Positions 1-10,900 of a stretch of 64,000 bases of DNA are shown piece by piece. The stretch comes from Niastella sp. OAS944 (GTDB lineage Bacteria > Bacteroidota > Bacteroidia > Chitinophagales > Chitinophagaceae): the NCBI GenBank assembly GCA_024809215.1, contig JANUBW010000002.1, forward strand, positions 558,001-622,000. Direction: 5' to 3'. The notes beneath the pieces were generated by a model. The model did not search any database. It was not told where the DNA came from and saw only the letters and a program-made list of their open reading frames with translations. Position 1 is the first letter of the stretch. Each line of letters opens with the position of its first letter. The position numbers were made by a program, and so were the translations under genes.

Positions 1-4
1 AATT

Positions 5-3000
5 TTATAAGCCCATGCGAAAACCTACTATTACATTCCTATACAAGGGATCGAGCCCGGTATCGATGCCCTGTGAAAAAAGGCCCGGGGTTACACTAAA
101 CTCCGGATCATAGCCATTGTATTTTGTAAGTGTGAACACATTGGTGGCAGTACCGTATACAGCAAAGCTTTTTACAAATGTGCCTGCCCGTACCGGAACA
201 TTGTACTGAATGGATATATTACGTAAACGCAGGTACGATCCATCTTCTATCCAGCGGTCGCTGAACCGGCTGTTACCCATAGGATCGCCCCAGGTTGCTT
301 TGGGCGTAGTGGTAACATGACCAGGGGCACGCCATCTGTTATTTACACTTTGCAGCTGGTTCTCTATACCGCTTGCAGCGGATAGCCGGTAACGCTGGTA
401 GTTATACACATCATTTCCCTGGCTAAAAGTGAACAGGGCATTTAATTCAAAGCGTTTCCAGATAATACGATTACTGAAACCGCCGGTAAACCCGGGATTG
501 GGATCGCCGATCACCGCACGATCGTTATCATCGATGATGTTGTTATTATCCATATCAACAAAGCGCATATCACCGCCTTTGAACGGAGTTAATGTACCAT
601 CGGTATTTTTCTTTTGTAAACCGGCCGCCTCGGCATCCGTTGCAAAAACGCCGTTGGTACTATATCCATAGAACTGGTTTGCCGGCTTACCTACTGCTGT
701 AATAATAGTAGCGCCTGCAAATGGTGTAAACACCCTGTCACCGGGCACAGCCAGCACTTTGTTCTTATTTGTTGCCGCTTGTATACCGGCATCCCATTTT
801 AAACTGCCGCCATTCACTACCCTAACGTTCAGGGCCACTTCAAATCCGGTATTTTGCATACTGCCATCGTTGGTCAGTGTATATTCAAAACCACTTAGGG
901 GCGACAATGGCTGGTACACCAGCATGTTGGTTGTTTTGTGTTTGTAAGCGTCAACACTCAGGTTCACTCTTTCATTCCAAAATGCCACATCGAAGCCTAT
1001 ATTCATTTTACGTACGGTTTCCCATTGTAATGCAGGGTTGGCAATATTGCCACGGATCAATCCCTGTGCACCCAACAGGTTTTGCGAAGTATAGGTATGC
1101 CCGCTGTTGTAGTTGCCGATATCATCGTTCCCCGCAATAGCGAATGTTGCTCTCACCTTCAATAGGTCTAATACTGTGTTTGCCATCCAGTACTCCGACG
1201 AAACAAGCCAGGCGGCGCTTATAGAAGGCATCACGGGAAACTTACGACCCGAGAAGGTTATACCATGTGGCGCCTGCGGACCAAAACGCGAAGAACCGTC
1301 CATGGCTGCATTCAGGGTAAGGAACAGTTTGTTCCTGAAATCATATTCCGAATTGAAATATAAGCTCAGCCAGTTCCAATCGCCCAGTCCACCGCCTACC
1401 TGTCGTAACGCGTTTACCCCGGTTTGCACACTGGTTAAATCATCGGTTGATGAATTATAACTGTATGCATAATGTTGTGAGGCTTTGTTTGCCTGGTATC
1501 GCATACCAAGGCGGGCCACAAAATTGTGTATATCCTGATAGATCTTTTTATACTCAATACGTGTGTCGTTGTAAATAGAGAACAACCGTTTTACCTGGGT
1601 ACCCATGCGGCTGTCGGCAACAGCGTTTGAAAGGGTATCGTTGGCAATACCTTTTCTTGGAACAAAGAAGTTCTCCCTTATTTTATCGTATACCACCCCA
1701 ATGGTAGTACTGGCTTTCCAATTAGCAGAGATCTCATAATTAAAACCAAACGAGCCCATAAAACGGTAGTACTTGTTGCGTGCAAGCATATTCTCAACAA
1801 TTACGGCCGGGTTGGTAATTCCAAAAGTATCTTTATCAGAAAGATTGGGCGATTCAACTCCTTTTTCATTTACATCTTTATCGTTCAGGAAGGGTGCTTT
1901 AATAAGGGAAAGATATACCGGTGCTGTTTTATCGGCTATACCCTGGTCTTTAAGATCCTGCTCGTTATAGCTGAACGATAAATTGGTATTACCGGTAAAC
2001 CGTTTTGTAAAATTAAAGAGCGCATTGAAACGTGTATTGTAGCGGGTAAGACTGGTTTGCTTAACAATACCGTTATTTTTTGTAAAGCCCATGCTTAATC
2101 CATAGAGGGCAATATCGTCGCCCCCGGTTATTTTCAAATAGGCATTCTGGTTAAAACTGTTGGTGAGCACTTTTTGCTGCCAGTCGGTATCAAAATGATA
2201 TTGCGTATAAAGCGGAGCAGCAGGGTCATCGTTCATATAGGGTTGCGCCTGAATTTGGGCATTACTCATGCCTTTACTTTGGAGTATTTCATGCAAATAG
2301 GTACGGTAATCTGCTGCATTCATCACCGGCAGGCGTTTGGGCGCCTGGTTAAAGCCACTGTATAAAGCAAAGTCGATCCTGGTGGCCTGTGTTTTTGCTT
2401 TGGCGGTGGTAATTATAATAGCGCCATTTGCGCCTTTTGTACCATAAATACTGCTGGCGTCTTTTAGCACAGAAATATTTTCGATATCCTTGATATCTAT
2501 CAGCGCTAATGGATTAGTATAGTTGTTGGCAATTATGCTTTCGCCATATTCATTGGCATCGAACAGCATATTATCAATAACCACCAGCGGTTTGTTGGTT
2601 GCATACAGCGAGTTGTACCCTCTTAGAAACATGTTAGCGCCTACACCCTGGGCGCCCGAGCGGCGAATAACCTGTAAGCCCGCTACCCTTCCCTGCATCA
2701 TGGCATCTGTTAGCTCAAATGGTTGGCTATGACCGGCATTTATATTATAAGCGCCTATGGCTGCAGTGGACTGTATTTTGCTTACGTCGCCAAATGGCGT
2801 AGCCACCGGTCCGTTAAGGGTTTCAAGGGTTTCATCCTGCAGAAATACCTGTAATGCCTGCCGGCCTTTCAGCGGAATACGTTTGGAGCTATAACCTTCG
2901 CCTTCAACAATAATAGTGGTTGTATAAGAAGGCACTTTCAGCGTAAAATGCCCTGCACTGTCCGACAATGTGGCCGAAAAATTATCAACCCTTACGCGTG

Positions 3001-3181
3001 CACCGGCAATTTCTTTCCTGGTGGCAGCATCGGTTATGGTGCCCGTTATAGTAACTCCCTGCCTGCTTATCACTATTACATTGTTGCTGGCGGCACTGTC
3101 CTGGGCATATAAGATTCCGCCCATATGAGCCAGGCATCCATTTACAATTATTGCGATCAGCCATTTTCTTTTGTTCAGCAT
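5..3181 (-). CDS. SusC-like TonB-dependent outer-membrane receptor (no adjacent SusD)
   Basis: A 1058-residue SusC/RagA-type receptor, expected to form a 22-stranded outer-membrane barrel that imports ligand using TonB energy. A signal peptide (about 1-26, ending LYAQ) is followed by a carboxypeptidase-regulatory-like beta domain (about 42-115), a plug (about 140-260, with the family signature LKDASSIYGTKGANGAIIITT) and a barrel ending NVIVGFRMGL. The stop lies at the window edge, so the operon may continue beyond it. It is the last gene seen of a minus-strand operon that already encodes another SusC. Its nearest upstream partners are fasciclin lipoproteins, not SusD. The plug signature is slightly degenerate (IYGTKGA where AVYGSRGA is usual). 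The family call is firm; the substrate is unknown. Confidence 0.93.
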   Translation of the reverse strand: MLNKRKWLIAIIVNGCLAHMGGILYAQDSAASNNVIVISRQGVTITGTITDAATRKEIAGARVRVDNFSATLSDSAGHFTLKVPSYTTTIIVEGEGYSSKRIPLKGRQALQVFLQDETLETLNGPVATPFGDVSKIQSTAAIGAYNINAGHSQPFELTDAMMQGRVAGLQVIRRSGAQGVGANMFLRGYNSLYATNKPLVVIDNMLFDANEYGESIIANNYTNPLALIDIKDIENISVLKDASSIYGTKGANGAIIITTAKAKTQATRIDFALYSGFNQAPKRLPVMNAADYRTYLHEILQSKGMSNAQIQAQPYMNDDPAAPLYTQYHFDTDWQQKVLTNSFNQNAYLKITGGDDIALYGLSMGFTKNNGIVKQTSLTRYNTRFNALFNFTKRFTGNTNLSFSYNEQDLKDQGIADKTAPVYLSLIKAPFLNDKDVNEKGVESPNLSDKDTFGITNPAVIVENMLARNKYYRFMGSFGFNYEISANWKASTTIGVVYDKIRENFFVPRKGIANDTLSNAVADSRMGTQVKRLFSIYNDTRIEYKKIYQDIHNFVARLGMRYQANKASQHYAYSYNSSTDDLTSVQTGVNALRQVGGGLGDWNWLSLYFNSEYDFRNKLFLTLNAAMDGSSRFGPQAPHGITFSGRKFPVMPSISAAWLVSSEYWMANTVLDLLKVRATFAIAGNDDIGNYNSGHTYTSQNLLGAQGLIRGNIANPALQWETVRKMNIGFDVAFWNERVNLSVDAYKHKTTNMLVYQPLSPLSGFEYTLTNDGSMQNTGFEVALNVRVVNGGSLKWDAGIQAATNKNKVLAVPGDRVFTPFAGATIITAVGKPANQFYGYSTNGVFATDAEAAGLQKKNTDGTLTPFKGGDMRFVDMDNNNIIDDNDRAVIGDPNPGFTGGFSNRIIWKRFELNALFTFSQGNDVYNYQRYRLSAASGIENQLQSVNNRWRAPGHVTTTPKATWGDPMGNSRFSDRWIEDGSYLRLRNISIQYNVPVRAGTFVKSFAVYGTATNVFTLTKYNGYDPEFSVTPGLFSQGIDTGLDPLYRNVIVGFRMGL

Positions 3182-3268
3182 CGTTTTGGAATTGTCATAA
3201 TTTAAGAAAATGTATAAATAAGAAAGCCATGAATAGAAATCAAAAATTTGATTATAAAATGCAGAAGT

Positions 3269-3348
3269 AAGAAGTAGGAGGTAAGAATTAAGAGCAAGGC
3301 CAGGAAATTCGGGTTTTTCATACGTCCTACTTCATGCTTCCTACTTCT
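3269..3348. repeat. Inverted repeat between fasciclin and SusC genes
   Basis: AGAAGTAGGA (3270-3279) is matched by its reverse complement TCCTACTTCT (3339-3348), with a further partial copy GTCCTACTTC at 3324-3333. The distal arm overlaps the stop of the fasciclin gene. In minus-strand mRNA this could fold between two operon genes as an attenuator or as an mRNA-stability element. The arms are also low-complexity, so the folding role is inference. Confidence 0.45.
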
Positions 3349-4711
3349 AATTCAATACTGGTTCAAGCCTTATATAATCGACGGTGATCTTGCTGGTGTT
3401 GCTGTTGGTATTGTTATCAGCAGTGAGATGAATATTAAGGACCGGCGAATAATTCGTTAGTTCGAATTCGCCGAGAAACACCTCCCTATATTCATTTGGA
3501 GCAACTGTTGTGTACGACAATTTAGTACCGGTTGGCGTTTCTATACCCAACAATTGTTTATATGGGTCTGAATTGTTGTTGATATTATCGTTCAGCGCCA
3601 CCCAATACGCTTTATACTTCATAGCAGGCACACTTGCCAGCCTGTAACCCAAATAATACTGTGCATTCCCGTGGTTATATACCAGTACATCCCTGAAATC
3701 TTTACCGGTAATGGGATTAAATCTTTCCCTTATAAACGTGTAGGGGGTCCTGTCGAACTTTGTAAATGAAAAGTTCTCACCCTGTATAATGTAAGGTTGA
3801 AATTTATCTTTTGGCAATACGGGCAGCCTGCGCATAAAGTGAACGTAGCCATTGCTCACCTTTATCGTTTGCAGGATGTCGTTTTTATTTACTCTTACTC
3901 TTGCATTGGATTTCGACAATACGGAATCGGGCAGGCCAGCCGCTGTATATGCCCCCTCGATGGCCAGATCGCGTACCACTGCCAGCTGGGCAAGTGGCAC
4001 CGTGCTGTCGGCAGTAGAGGTTGCATAAAAAGAAAAATACTTTGAAACCTCTTTAACATAGCTGGTGTCGGTCATTACAAAAAATGTGTATTCTTTTTTT
4101 TCATCGCGCATATCGTACACATTTTTGAAGTATAGATAATTACCAGCCGAGTCTTTTTGCGACAGCAGGAAGTTTTTCTGGGCAGCAGGCATCAGCGGCG
4201 ATTGCTGTACAAACTCCCATACATTGGGAAGCACGGGTGTTGCTTTATCTATTATGTGCAGCAGTCCGTTCTTTCCATATTTATTAGCCGTAGTAATGGT
4301 TGCTTCTTCAAAATGCGTTCCCTGCAGGTTTGTGTATTTTCCATTGATCATAGGCAGGCGAACCGTATTGCTGCCTTCTACCGTTTGTAATTGGTTTGTT
4401 ATAAGATTACCTACATACAGCCGAAGTTTTGCCGTATCATTTAACACCGAAGGGTCAAGCGAAGCCAGCGCCTCGTTTACAGGTGCAAACACGGTATAAT
4501 TCTTTGATGTAGCTATCAGTTGGTGGTACCCGGTTTTTGATAACAGTTCTGCAAAGCTGCTGAGCTCGGGCATTGATTGTATCCGTTGATACAGATCATA
4601 ACCTGACTCAGGATCGCTGAGTGATTCAACATCTTTCCATTTATTACAACCGCTTATTACAACCGCGAACAACAGCGCTACAATAAGTTTATATCTTTTT
4701 ACTTGTTTCAT
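3347..4711 (-). CDS. Fasciclin (FAS1) domain lipoprotein
   Basis: A 454-residue surface-type lipoprotein: signal peptide with lipobox VISGC (Cys about 22), then one FAS1 domain (about 40-165) carrying the typical YTVFAPVNEAL and GLLHIIDKATPV blocks. A second, weaker FAS1-like region follows to about 300, and then a beta-rich C-terminal module ending in a VDYIRLEP strand that resembles carbohydrate-binding beta-sandwiches. FAS1 domains are adhesion modules; in Bacteroidota they often occur in SusCD operons. It lies 21 bp after the next fasciclin gene on the same strand. Its role as a ligand-binding surface partner for one of the SusC proteins is inference. Confidence 0.85.
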   Translation of the reverse strand: MKQVKRYKLIVALLFAVVISGCNKWKDVESLSDPESGYDLYQRIQSMPELSSFAELLSKTGYHQLIATSKNYTVFAPVNEALASLDPSVLNDTAKLRLYVGNLITNQLQTVEGSNTVRLPMINGKYTNLQGTHFEEATITTANKYGKNGLLHIIDKATPVLPNVWEFVQQSPLMPAAQKNFLLSQKDSAGNYLYFKNVYDMRDEKKEYTFFVMTDTSYVKEVSKYFSFYATSTADSTVPLAQLAVVRDLAIEGAYTAAGLPDSVLSKSNARVRVNKNDILQTIKVSNGYVHFMRRLPVLPKDKFQPYIIQGENFSFTKFDRTPYTFIRERFNPITGKDFRDVLVYNHGNAQYYLGYRLASVPAMKYKAYWVALNDNINNNSDPYKQLLGIETPTGTKLSYTTVAPNEYREVFLGEFELTNYSPVLNIHLTADNNTNSNTSKITVDYIRLEPVLN

Positions 4712-4732
4712 TTCTTTCTAAGTATAGGGTGA

Positions 4733-6403
4733 TTATTGCCAAACTTCCTTTCCATCGGGTGCAAACCTTGGCAGGTATTGCACCTCATCAATAGGTATAA
4801 AGTGCACCATATCTAAATGGGCTGCCGCACCGGAACCTGCTGTGGGTTCAAGACGAAGCATATGACGTTCGGTAGTTTTGATATCTACTATACCAACACA
4901 TCTGCCGGCAAATGAGCCGCCCAGGGTATATTTCTTCCAGCCCAGTGATTCCAAGTCGGTATCTGAACCGCCGGGATAGCCCACAGTGAGGTTTACGGGC
5001 CGTTGCATCAGTTCGCCATCGATCAATACATTTATGCTGGAAATAGTGCCGCTTCCGCTTCTGTTACGATAACAGATCCATACTTTATAACGGCCTTTTA
5101 TAATAGGCGGCGTTCTGAATTCCATCCAGGTTGCGCGGTTAGGCCCACCCATGGGAACAGTAAGTATATCATTATTGTATGCATAGTTACTTAGCGAACC
5201 GGTTGTACTGTATTCATATTTCACATAACGATCGTTATTATTATAATGCCAGTCAATGTCCTGAATAGGCCGGTCATCCTGGCTTGCCTTGTCGAACTGA
5301 AGCCACGATTTTTTATAAAAAGCCGGTTGCTTCATGATCTCGGGGAACATACACAGGTCCCAAAAAACGGCAGTGGGCACACGTACTTTGGCAGCAAAAT
5401 GTGAATTTACTGTATGCCATACGCCGTTGGTGGCGGCGTAATCGCTTTTGCTTCTTATGAGCGACACCCCTTTTTCCAATACACCATTAAACACATCTTC
5501 ATTTATCACTACTTCATTATTGATGAGTTTGGTGCTGATCACCTCCTGTGGCTGTAATGTTAAATACGAAGGGGCGTTTACAATATCACCGAGGAATAAG
5601 ATGCCATTTATGATATGATAGGCCATATATAATTTCAAATGGTCTACTGTGTCGTTTGATCTTGGCCGGGGATATCTTTCAACCAGTTTTGCAAATGAAG
5701 TGATGTTGCTATCGGCCAGGGCGTTGTTTGATTCGGCAAGCAAGGTCATCCATCGTTTGCTTGAATCGGTTTCCAGTGTATCCAACATATGGAAATAACC
5801 TGTTGCTTTCATGGCTTCCACAAAAATGGAATACTCAGGATTTGCTTCCAGCTGGCTGGCAATGGTTTGTTTAGCCGGCTCAAGCACATGGTCTAATACG
5901 TGAATGTACCCATTCCCTACTTTAATATTCGATTGTAATACGAGCGCCTGGCGGTTTATAGAGAAACTTGTTCCGCCGCCTTCATTGCGTGCGCCGGTTA
6001 TAAGGAATTGCCCATGCATGGTTGGGGTAGGCAATTTACCATCTTTGAATTTTGATGTTGATACCGTATCGTTCAGCAAATGAAATTTAACGATCTCTTT
6101 CAACTGGATTATATCGGCCGCATCAACACTTGGAATACTGTTGGCAGCCAGCCATGCTTTTACACCCGAATTGGTAGGCGCAAATGCCGTATAAGCACCA
6201 AATGCATTCAGGAAGTTAGTGGTCTCCGTTCTGTCGAGCACCTCCTTCCACAATGAGAACGAGTCGGGGTATTTTTCAAGATACCCCACAATGTTCACAT
6301 CGTTTGTAGTGTTCATTTTCAGGTCCGGTTTTTTACAACCACCGGCCATGAACGAGGCTGCACTTATAAGTGTTGCGATGTATATAAGAAAGGTATGTTT
6401 CAT
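4733..6403 (-). CDS. Fasciclin (FAS1) domain lipoprotein, two FAS1 domains
   Basis: The frame is open further upstream (to 6514), but that would overlap the SusD gene. The ATG at 6403 begins a good lipoprotein signal peptide (MKHTFLIYIA... with lipobox MAGGC), giving 556 residues. FAS1 domain 1 covers about 30-180 (AYTAFAPTNSGV, NGYIHVLDHVL) and a second FAS1-like region about 185-335. The C-terminal third is a beta-sandwich-like module (about 400-556) ending near LDMVHFIPIDEVQYLPRF, similar in layout to the end of the neighbouring fasciclin protein. It starts 14 bp after susD, so it is probably co-transcribed with the SusC/SusD pair as an extra surface lipoprotein. The target ligand is unknown. 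Confidence 0.85.
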   Translation of the reverse strand: MKHTFLIYIATLISAASFMAGGCKKPDLKMNTTNDVNIVGYLEKYPDSFSLWKEVLDRTETTNFLNAFGAYTAFAPTNSGVKAWLAANSIPSVDAADIIQLKEIVKFHLLNDTVSTSKFKDGKLPTPTMHGQFLITGARNEGGGTSFSINRQALVLQSNIKVGNGYIHVLDHVLEPAKQTIASQLEANPEYSIFVEAMKATGYFHMLDTLETDSSKRWMTLLAESNNALADSNITSFAKLVERYPRPRSNDTVDHLKLYMAYHIINGILFLGDIVNAPSYLTLQPQEVISTKLINNEVVINEDVFNGVLEKGVSLIRSKSDYAATNGVWHTVNSHFAAKVRVPTAVFWDLCMFPEIMKQPAFYKKSWLQFDKASQDDRPIQDIDWHYNNNDRYVKYEYSTTGSLSNYAYNNDILTVPMGGPNRATWMEFRTPPIIKGRYKVWICYRNRSGSGTISSINVLIDGELMQRPVNLTVGYPGGSDTDLESLGWKKYTLGGSFAGRCVGIVDIKTTERHMLRLEPTAGSGAAAHLDMVHFIPIDEVQYLPRFAPDGKEVWQ

Positions 6404-6416
6404 AACAACCCGTTTA

Positions 6417-7886
6417 TTATTTATAAAAAGAGTTTTGTTCAAGCAATTTGTTTGTTTGCAACTCGTAGAAGTAAATGGGGAAATAATGGCTGTTATTATC
6501 AGCCAGTTTGGCAAACGCAGCCTGGCGGCGATCGGCAGAAAGACTTATGCTGGCCATATCCAGAAGCAGCTGGCGCTTTTCATAATTGTTCCTTTTGGCA
6601 TTGCGTAATACATCGTACCAGCGTTTGCCTTCAAAAGCCAGTTCGCGTTGTCTTTCTTCAAGAATATAACTGGCCATTGCACCTTTACTTAAGCTATCCA
6701 TCACTTTCATGTCAACGGCATTGGCCCGCTCCCTGATGTTTTTTACAATGCGTGATGCTTCGAGCGGTTTATTTAATTCGTTGATGGCCTCTGCCTTCAT
6801 CAACAAAACATCGGCATAGCGGTAAAAGATCCAATGGGCGAATGACTGATCTGCATTGCGAAAATTATCGCCAAGGTTATCAGCGCCCATATATTTCCAG
6901 ATCATGAAATCGCTGCCTCGGAAGGACGTATTAATGCCACGCTCATCAAATTTCGGAATGGAACTTACCAGGTCTAACCCATATACCATTTCTACAAGAT
7001 GAGTGGCCGCGCCCCATCTTTTTTTATTGGGCGTATGCATATCGAAGAACGGGTTCAAACGCTGCTCATCGAATTGCAGTTCGAAGATGCTTTCGCGGGA
7101 ATTACCGGTATAGAAAACATCGTTAAAGTAGCTGCTGCGGCTTACCAAAGAATATTTGCTGGCATCTATGATCTTGTCGCACTCGGCAGCGGCTTCGTTG
7201 TATTTGTCCATCCACAGATATACATCGGCCAGCATGGCATTTGCGCCAAAGCGGGTTACCCGTCCTTTGTCCTGCGCAACGGAGCCATATGTTTCGGGCA
7301 ATGTGACAGTTGCTGTTTTCAGATCTTCAGCGATCTTGTTGAGGACCTCTTCATTGGAGCTCTTTGCCAGGTTTACCACATCCTTATCGCTTACAGTAGC
7401 TTTTGTAGTCAGCGGCACTTCGCCAAAGCTGCGTACCAGGTAAAAATACATTAACCCCCTTATTGCGCGCGCCTGGCCTATTGCCCGGTCAAGCTGCGCC
7501 TGATCGAACGTATTGTCTTTTTGCAACACGCCCGGCGCCAGTTGTATAATGGTATTACAATAGTTAATGGTTTGATAGATGGTACGCCAGTTCACGAAAT
7601 AGTTATCGGGAAGCATGTTCAGGTTTACTATATCCAACTCGTCCTGGCTGGCTCTGAAACCCGGCACAACCATATCGGCGCGGGCCTCACCCCAGATAAA
7701 GAACAATTCGGTATTGCCTTGTAATGAAGTATACAAACCTGTAACGGCGGCCTCTACCTGCTCCTTGGTGTTCCAGAATTCATCGCCTACAATTCCATCC
7801 TGCGGTTTCAGATCGAGCCATTTTTTGCAGCTACCCATACCGGTCACTACCAACATCAATAGTATATATAAATAAGTCTTTTTCAT
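6417..7886 (-). CDS. SusD/RagB family surface nutrient-binding lipoprotein
   Basis: A SusD-like lipoprotein of 489 residues that caps its SusC partner on the cell surface. The ATG at 7886 is preferred to the in-frame TTG at 7895 because it begins directly with MKKTYLY and the lipobox VTGMGSC. Family marks are WLDLKPQDGIVGDEFWNTKEQVEAAVTGLY near the N-terminus, an RAIRGLMYFYLVRSFGEVPL TPR-type block and the C-terminal LEERQRELAFEGKRWYDVLR signature. It lies 19 bp after susC (7906-11178) and 13 bp before the fasciclin gene, as in a SusCD transport operon. No glycoside hydrolase is nearby, so the substrate cannot be read from the context. Confidence 0.95.
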   Translation of the reverse strand: MKKTYLYILLMLVVTGMGSCKKWLDLKPQDGIVGDEFWNTKEQVEAAVTGLYTSLQGNTELFFIWGEARADMVVPGFRASQDELDIVNLNMLPDNYFVNWRTIYQTINYCNTIIQLAPGVLQKDNTFDQAQLDRAIGQARAIRGLMYFYLVRSFGEVPLTTKATVSDKDVVNLAKSSNEEVLNKIAEDLKTATVTLPETYGSVAQDKGRVTRFGANAMLADVYLWMDKYNEAAAECDKIIDASKYSLVSRSSYFNDVFYTGNSRESIFELQFDEQRLNPFFDMHTPNKKRWGAATHLVEMVYGLDLVSSIPKFDERGINTSFRGSDFMIWKYMGADNLGDNFRNADQSFAHWIFYRYADVLLMKAEAINELNKPLEASRIVKNIRERANAVDMKVMDSLSKGAMASYILEERQRELAFEGKRWYDVLRNAKRNNYEKRQLLLDMASISLSADRRQAAFAKLADNNSHYFPIYFYELQTNKLLEQNSFYK

Positions 7887-7905
7887 CTCATGCAATTGTT
7901 AGGTT

Positions 7906-10900
7906 TTAAAAGCTTGCCTGCAAACCGATGGTAAATGTTTTTGAAGGCGGCGTCATGGAATTATCACTGGCCACCCTGAACGGGTCGGCGCCACGGGTAC
8001 TTACCTCAGGGTCCTGGCCCGTATAGCCGGTCCAGGTATACAGGTTCTCGGCAGTAACAAAAGCGCTGAGTGTTTTCATTTTAACTTTTGCCAGGAACTT
8101 TTTATCGAAATTGTATCGCAGCGATACAACCCTGAATCGGAGATAAGATGCATCTTCTACATACCGGTCGCTGCCCAGGTAGTTGTAACCGCCATCGATG
8201 ATGCCACGGGGTATATCGGTAACGTCGCCTGTTTTACGCCAGCGGCGCAAAACAGCTTTACTTTGGTTGTCGAAGCTGTGCATGTTGCTGGTGTTCATTT
8301 TGGTGGCGTTCACTATTTCATAATCGTAACGGAAACTGAAGAAGGATGACAGTTTAAAATTCTTCCAGGTTACCGACGGACCGAAGCCACCTGATAACTT
8401 AGGATTGCTATTACCAAGGTATACAACATCCATATAATTGATATTACCGTCGTGATTGATGTCTTCATACATGGCATCGCCTTCCTGAAAAGTGTAATCA
8501 ACTGTTGGGTAATTAAAGTGCATATATACGGTTTGCCCGTTGGGCCCAACTATGTTCTTACCATCGGCGCCTTTGGCAATGGTTGCTTCTTTATCGGCGT
8601 ATACGCCTTTTGATTTGAATCCATAGAACGAGCCAAAGGGATTATCGATCTGTAACATGCGCATATATTCGCCGTTGTTACCAACATCTCCCCTGGTACT
8701 GGGATAGTACTCCGAGATCTTCCTGATAACGTTCTGGTTTTTGGAAACGTTAAAGTCAAAACCAATACTTAGGTCCTGGTTTTTGTAAGGCACGGTCCAC
8801 AGGGCTATTTCCCAACCCTGGTTATCCATAGTGCCCACGTTCATGTTCACTGCATTAAAGCCGTTGTGCGATGCTATCTGCAGGTTATCGAAGAACAGGT
8901 CTTTGGTACGATTGCGATACATGTCTACATCGGCCCTGAGCCGTTGTTTAAAGAGCGAAATATTTAAACCGGCATTACCGCCATGCACAGTTTCCCAACG
9001 CAAATTTTCGAGTTTCATGCCCGATGGGTATACCCCATTGCTGCCGAGATAGCTGGTTGAATACGTGGTGTACGTATTGTAAAAGCTGTAATCGCGACGG
9101 GGTGCGTTGCCCGAAAGTGCATAACTCAGCCTGAACCTGAGATCGTCGAGCTGTTTGATATTCCTGAATGGTTTTTCATCAGAAATACGCCAGGCAAAAG
9201 AACCGCCGGGGAACAACCCATACCTGTATGCCGGACCAAATCGTGAATTGCCATCACCACGCAGTGTAGCCGAGAACAGGTATTTATCTTTAAAATCATA
9301 ACGCAATTCCACAACGGCGCCTAACGAACGTGTTTGGCTGCTTCCTGAAACGGCTTTTAATTCCGTGTTCTGGGTACGGGATGGTGATGCCGGATCTACC
9401 AGTAACGAGGAAGCCGTATTGGAGGTCATCACCTCCTGGTTCACCGATTTAAAGTCGTTGGTGAAAAGGTTGAAGAAGGCCGACAAATTATGATTGATAT
9501 TTTTAAATTTGGGCGTATAGTTCAAACTCGTTCTTGTAGTTACACTATATAGATCTATATCGCCATTGTAGGCCCTGTTCACTACAGTTTCTGTATTCGG
9601 CCTGCCGGTTGCCACCTGGGGCAAAAAGCTGGTGTTTAGTGTATTGTTGATATCGAACTGCACATCAAACGAGCTCGTAAGTACTCCCTTTATAAAAGCA
9701 TAATCAATATGGAACCGGGGCACTACACGCTCGCCTATTACCGAAAACTTTGCCTGTGAGGCCATGGCCACGGGATTATAGATGCGGCTATAACCTCCCT
9801 GGGCATTGGACATGGGTGAAAAATAATTAGGTGTAATATTGCCCAGCTCATCATATTCAAAAATGCTCATGTTGGGCATTTTCAGGTATGCAACACCGCG
9901 AATAGCGCCTTCCTTATCGCTTAAGTAGTTACGGTCCTGGTCGGTGTGCGTATAGGCGATACTGGTAAAGATCTTTATTCTATCGGAGATCGTGTAATCG
10001 AGGTTAATACGGGTATTGATCCTGCTCAACGCTGTACCAATGGTTGTTCCCTTTTGATTGAAATAACCAATAGAGGCATAATACTTGGCCTTCTCACCGC
10101 CTCCATTAATAGATAAGTTATGATCGTTCAAATACCCCTGCCTGCTAACAGCATCCACCCAGTTCACATTATTGCTATAGTTGTAATACCAATACGGATC
10201 ATTAGGATCGTAATTGAATTCCCTGGCGCTTTGGGTGTTCAGGTTCAACCCTATGCGGTTCATATAAATTTCAGGGATCATGGTAGCATACTCATCGCCA
10301 TTCAGCATGGGAATAGCATCGGGCAATATAGAGGTTGACCCTTTAAATGAATAGGAAACACTTGGTTTACCTCGGGTTCCACGTTTGGTAGTTATGATCA
10401 GTACGCCACTGGCGGCGCGGCTGCCCCATACCGCCGTAGCGGCGGCATCTTTCAATACGGTAATGGTAAGAATGTCGGCCGGGGCAATGTTCAATAATTG
10501 CGCATATCCCTGTTCGTCGGCCGTACCAAAGTTGAAATCACTGGGTATTTCGGTTTCATAGGGCATACCATCAACAACGATCAACGGGTTACCTGTTGAA
10601 TTAATAGAAGAAACCCCGCGAATGCGAATGTTCATTGCAGCACCGGGATCACCGCTGGTAGCTGTAATATCAACACCGGCCAGCCGGCCCTGTAAAGCCT
10701 GGTCAATGCTCACCGCCTGCATTTCTTCCAGTTGTTTGGCAGCAATGGTAGACACTGCTGTAGTCAACTTTCGTTGAGAAGTAGTACCCAGGCCATTGTC
10801 GCTGCCGCGGTTACCCACCACTATCACTTCTTCGAAATCGGTGCCGCCCATTTCCAGCTGAAAGTCAATACTGGTTCTTCCATTGATGCTTACTGATGTA

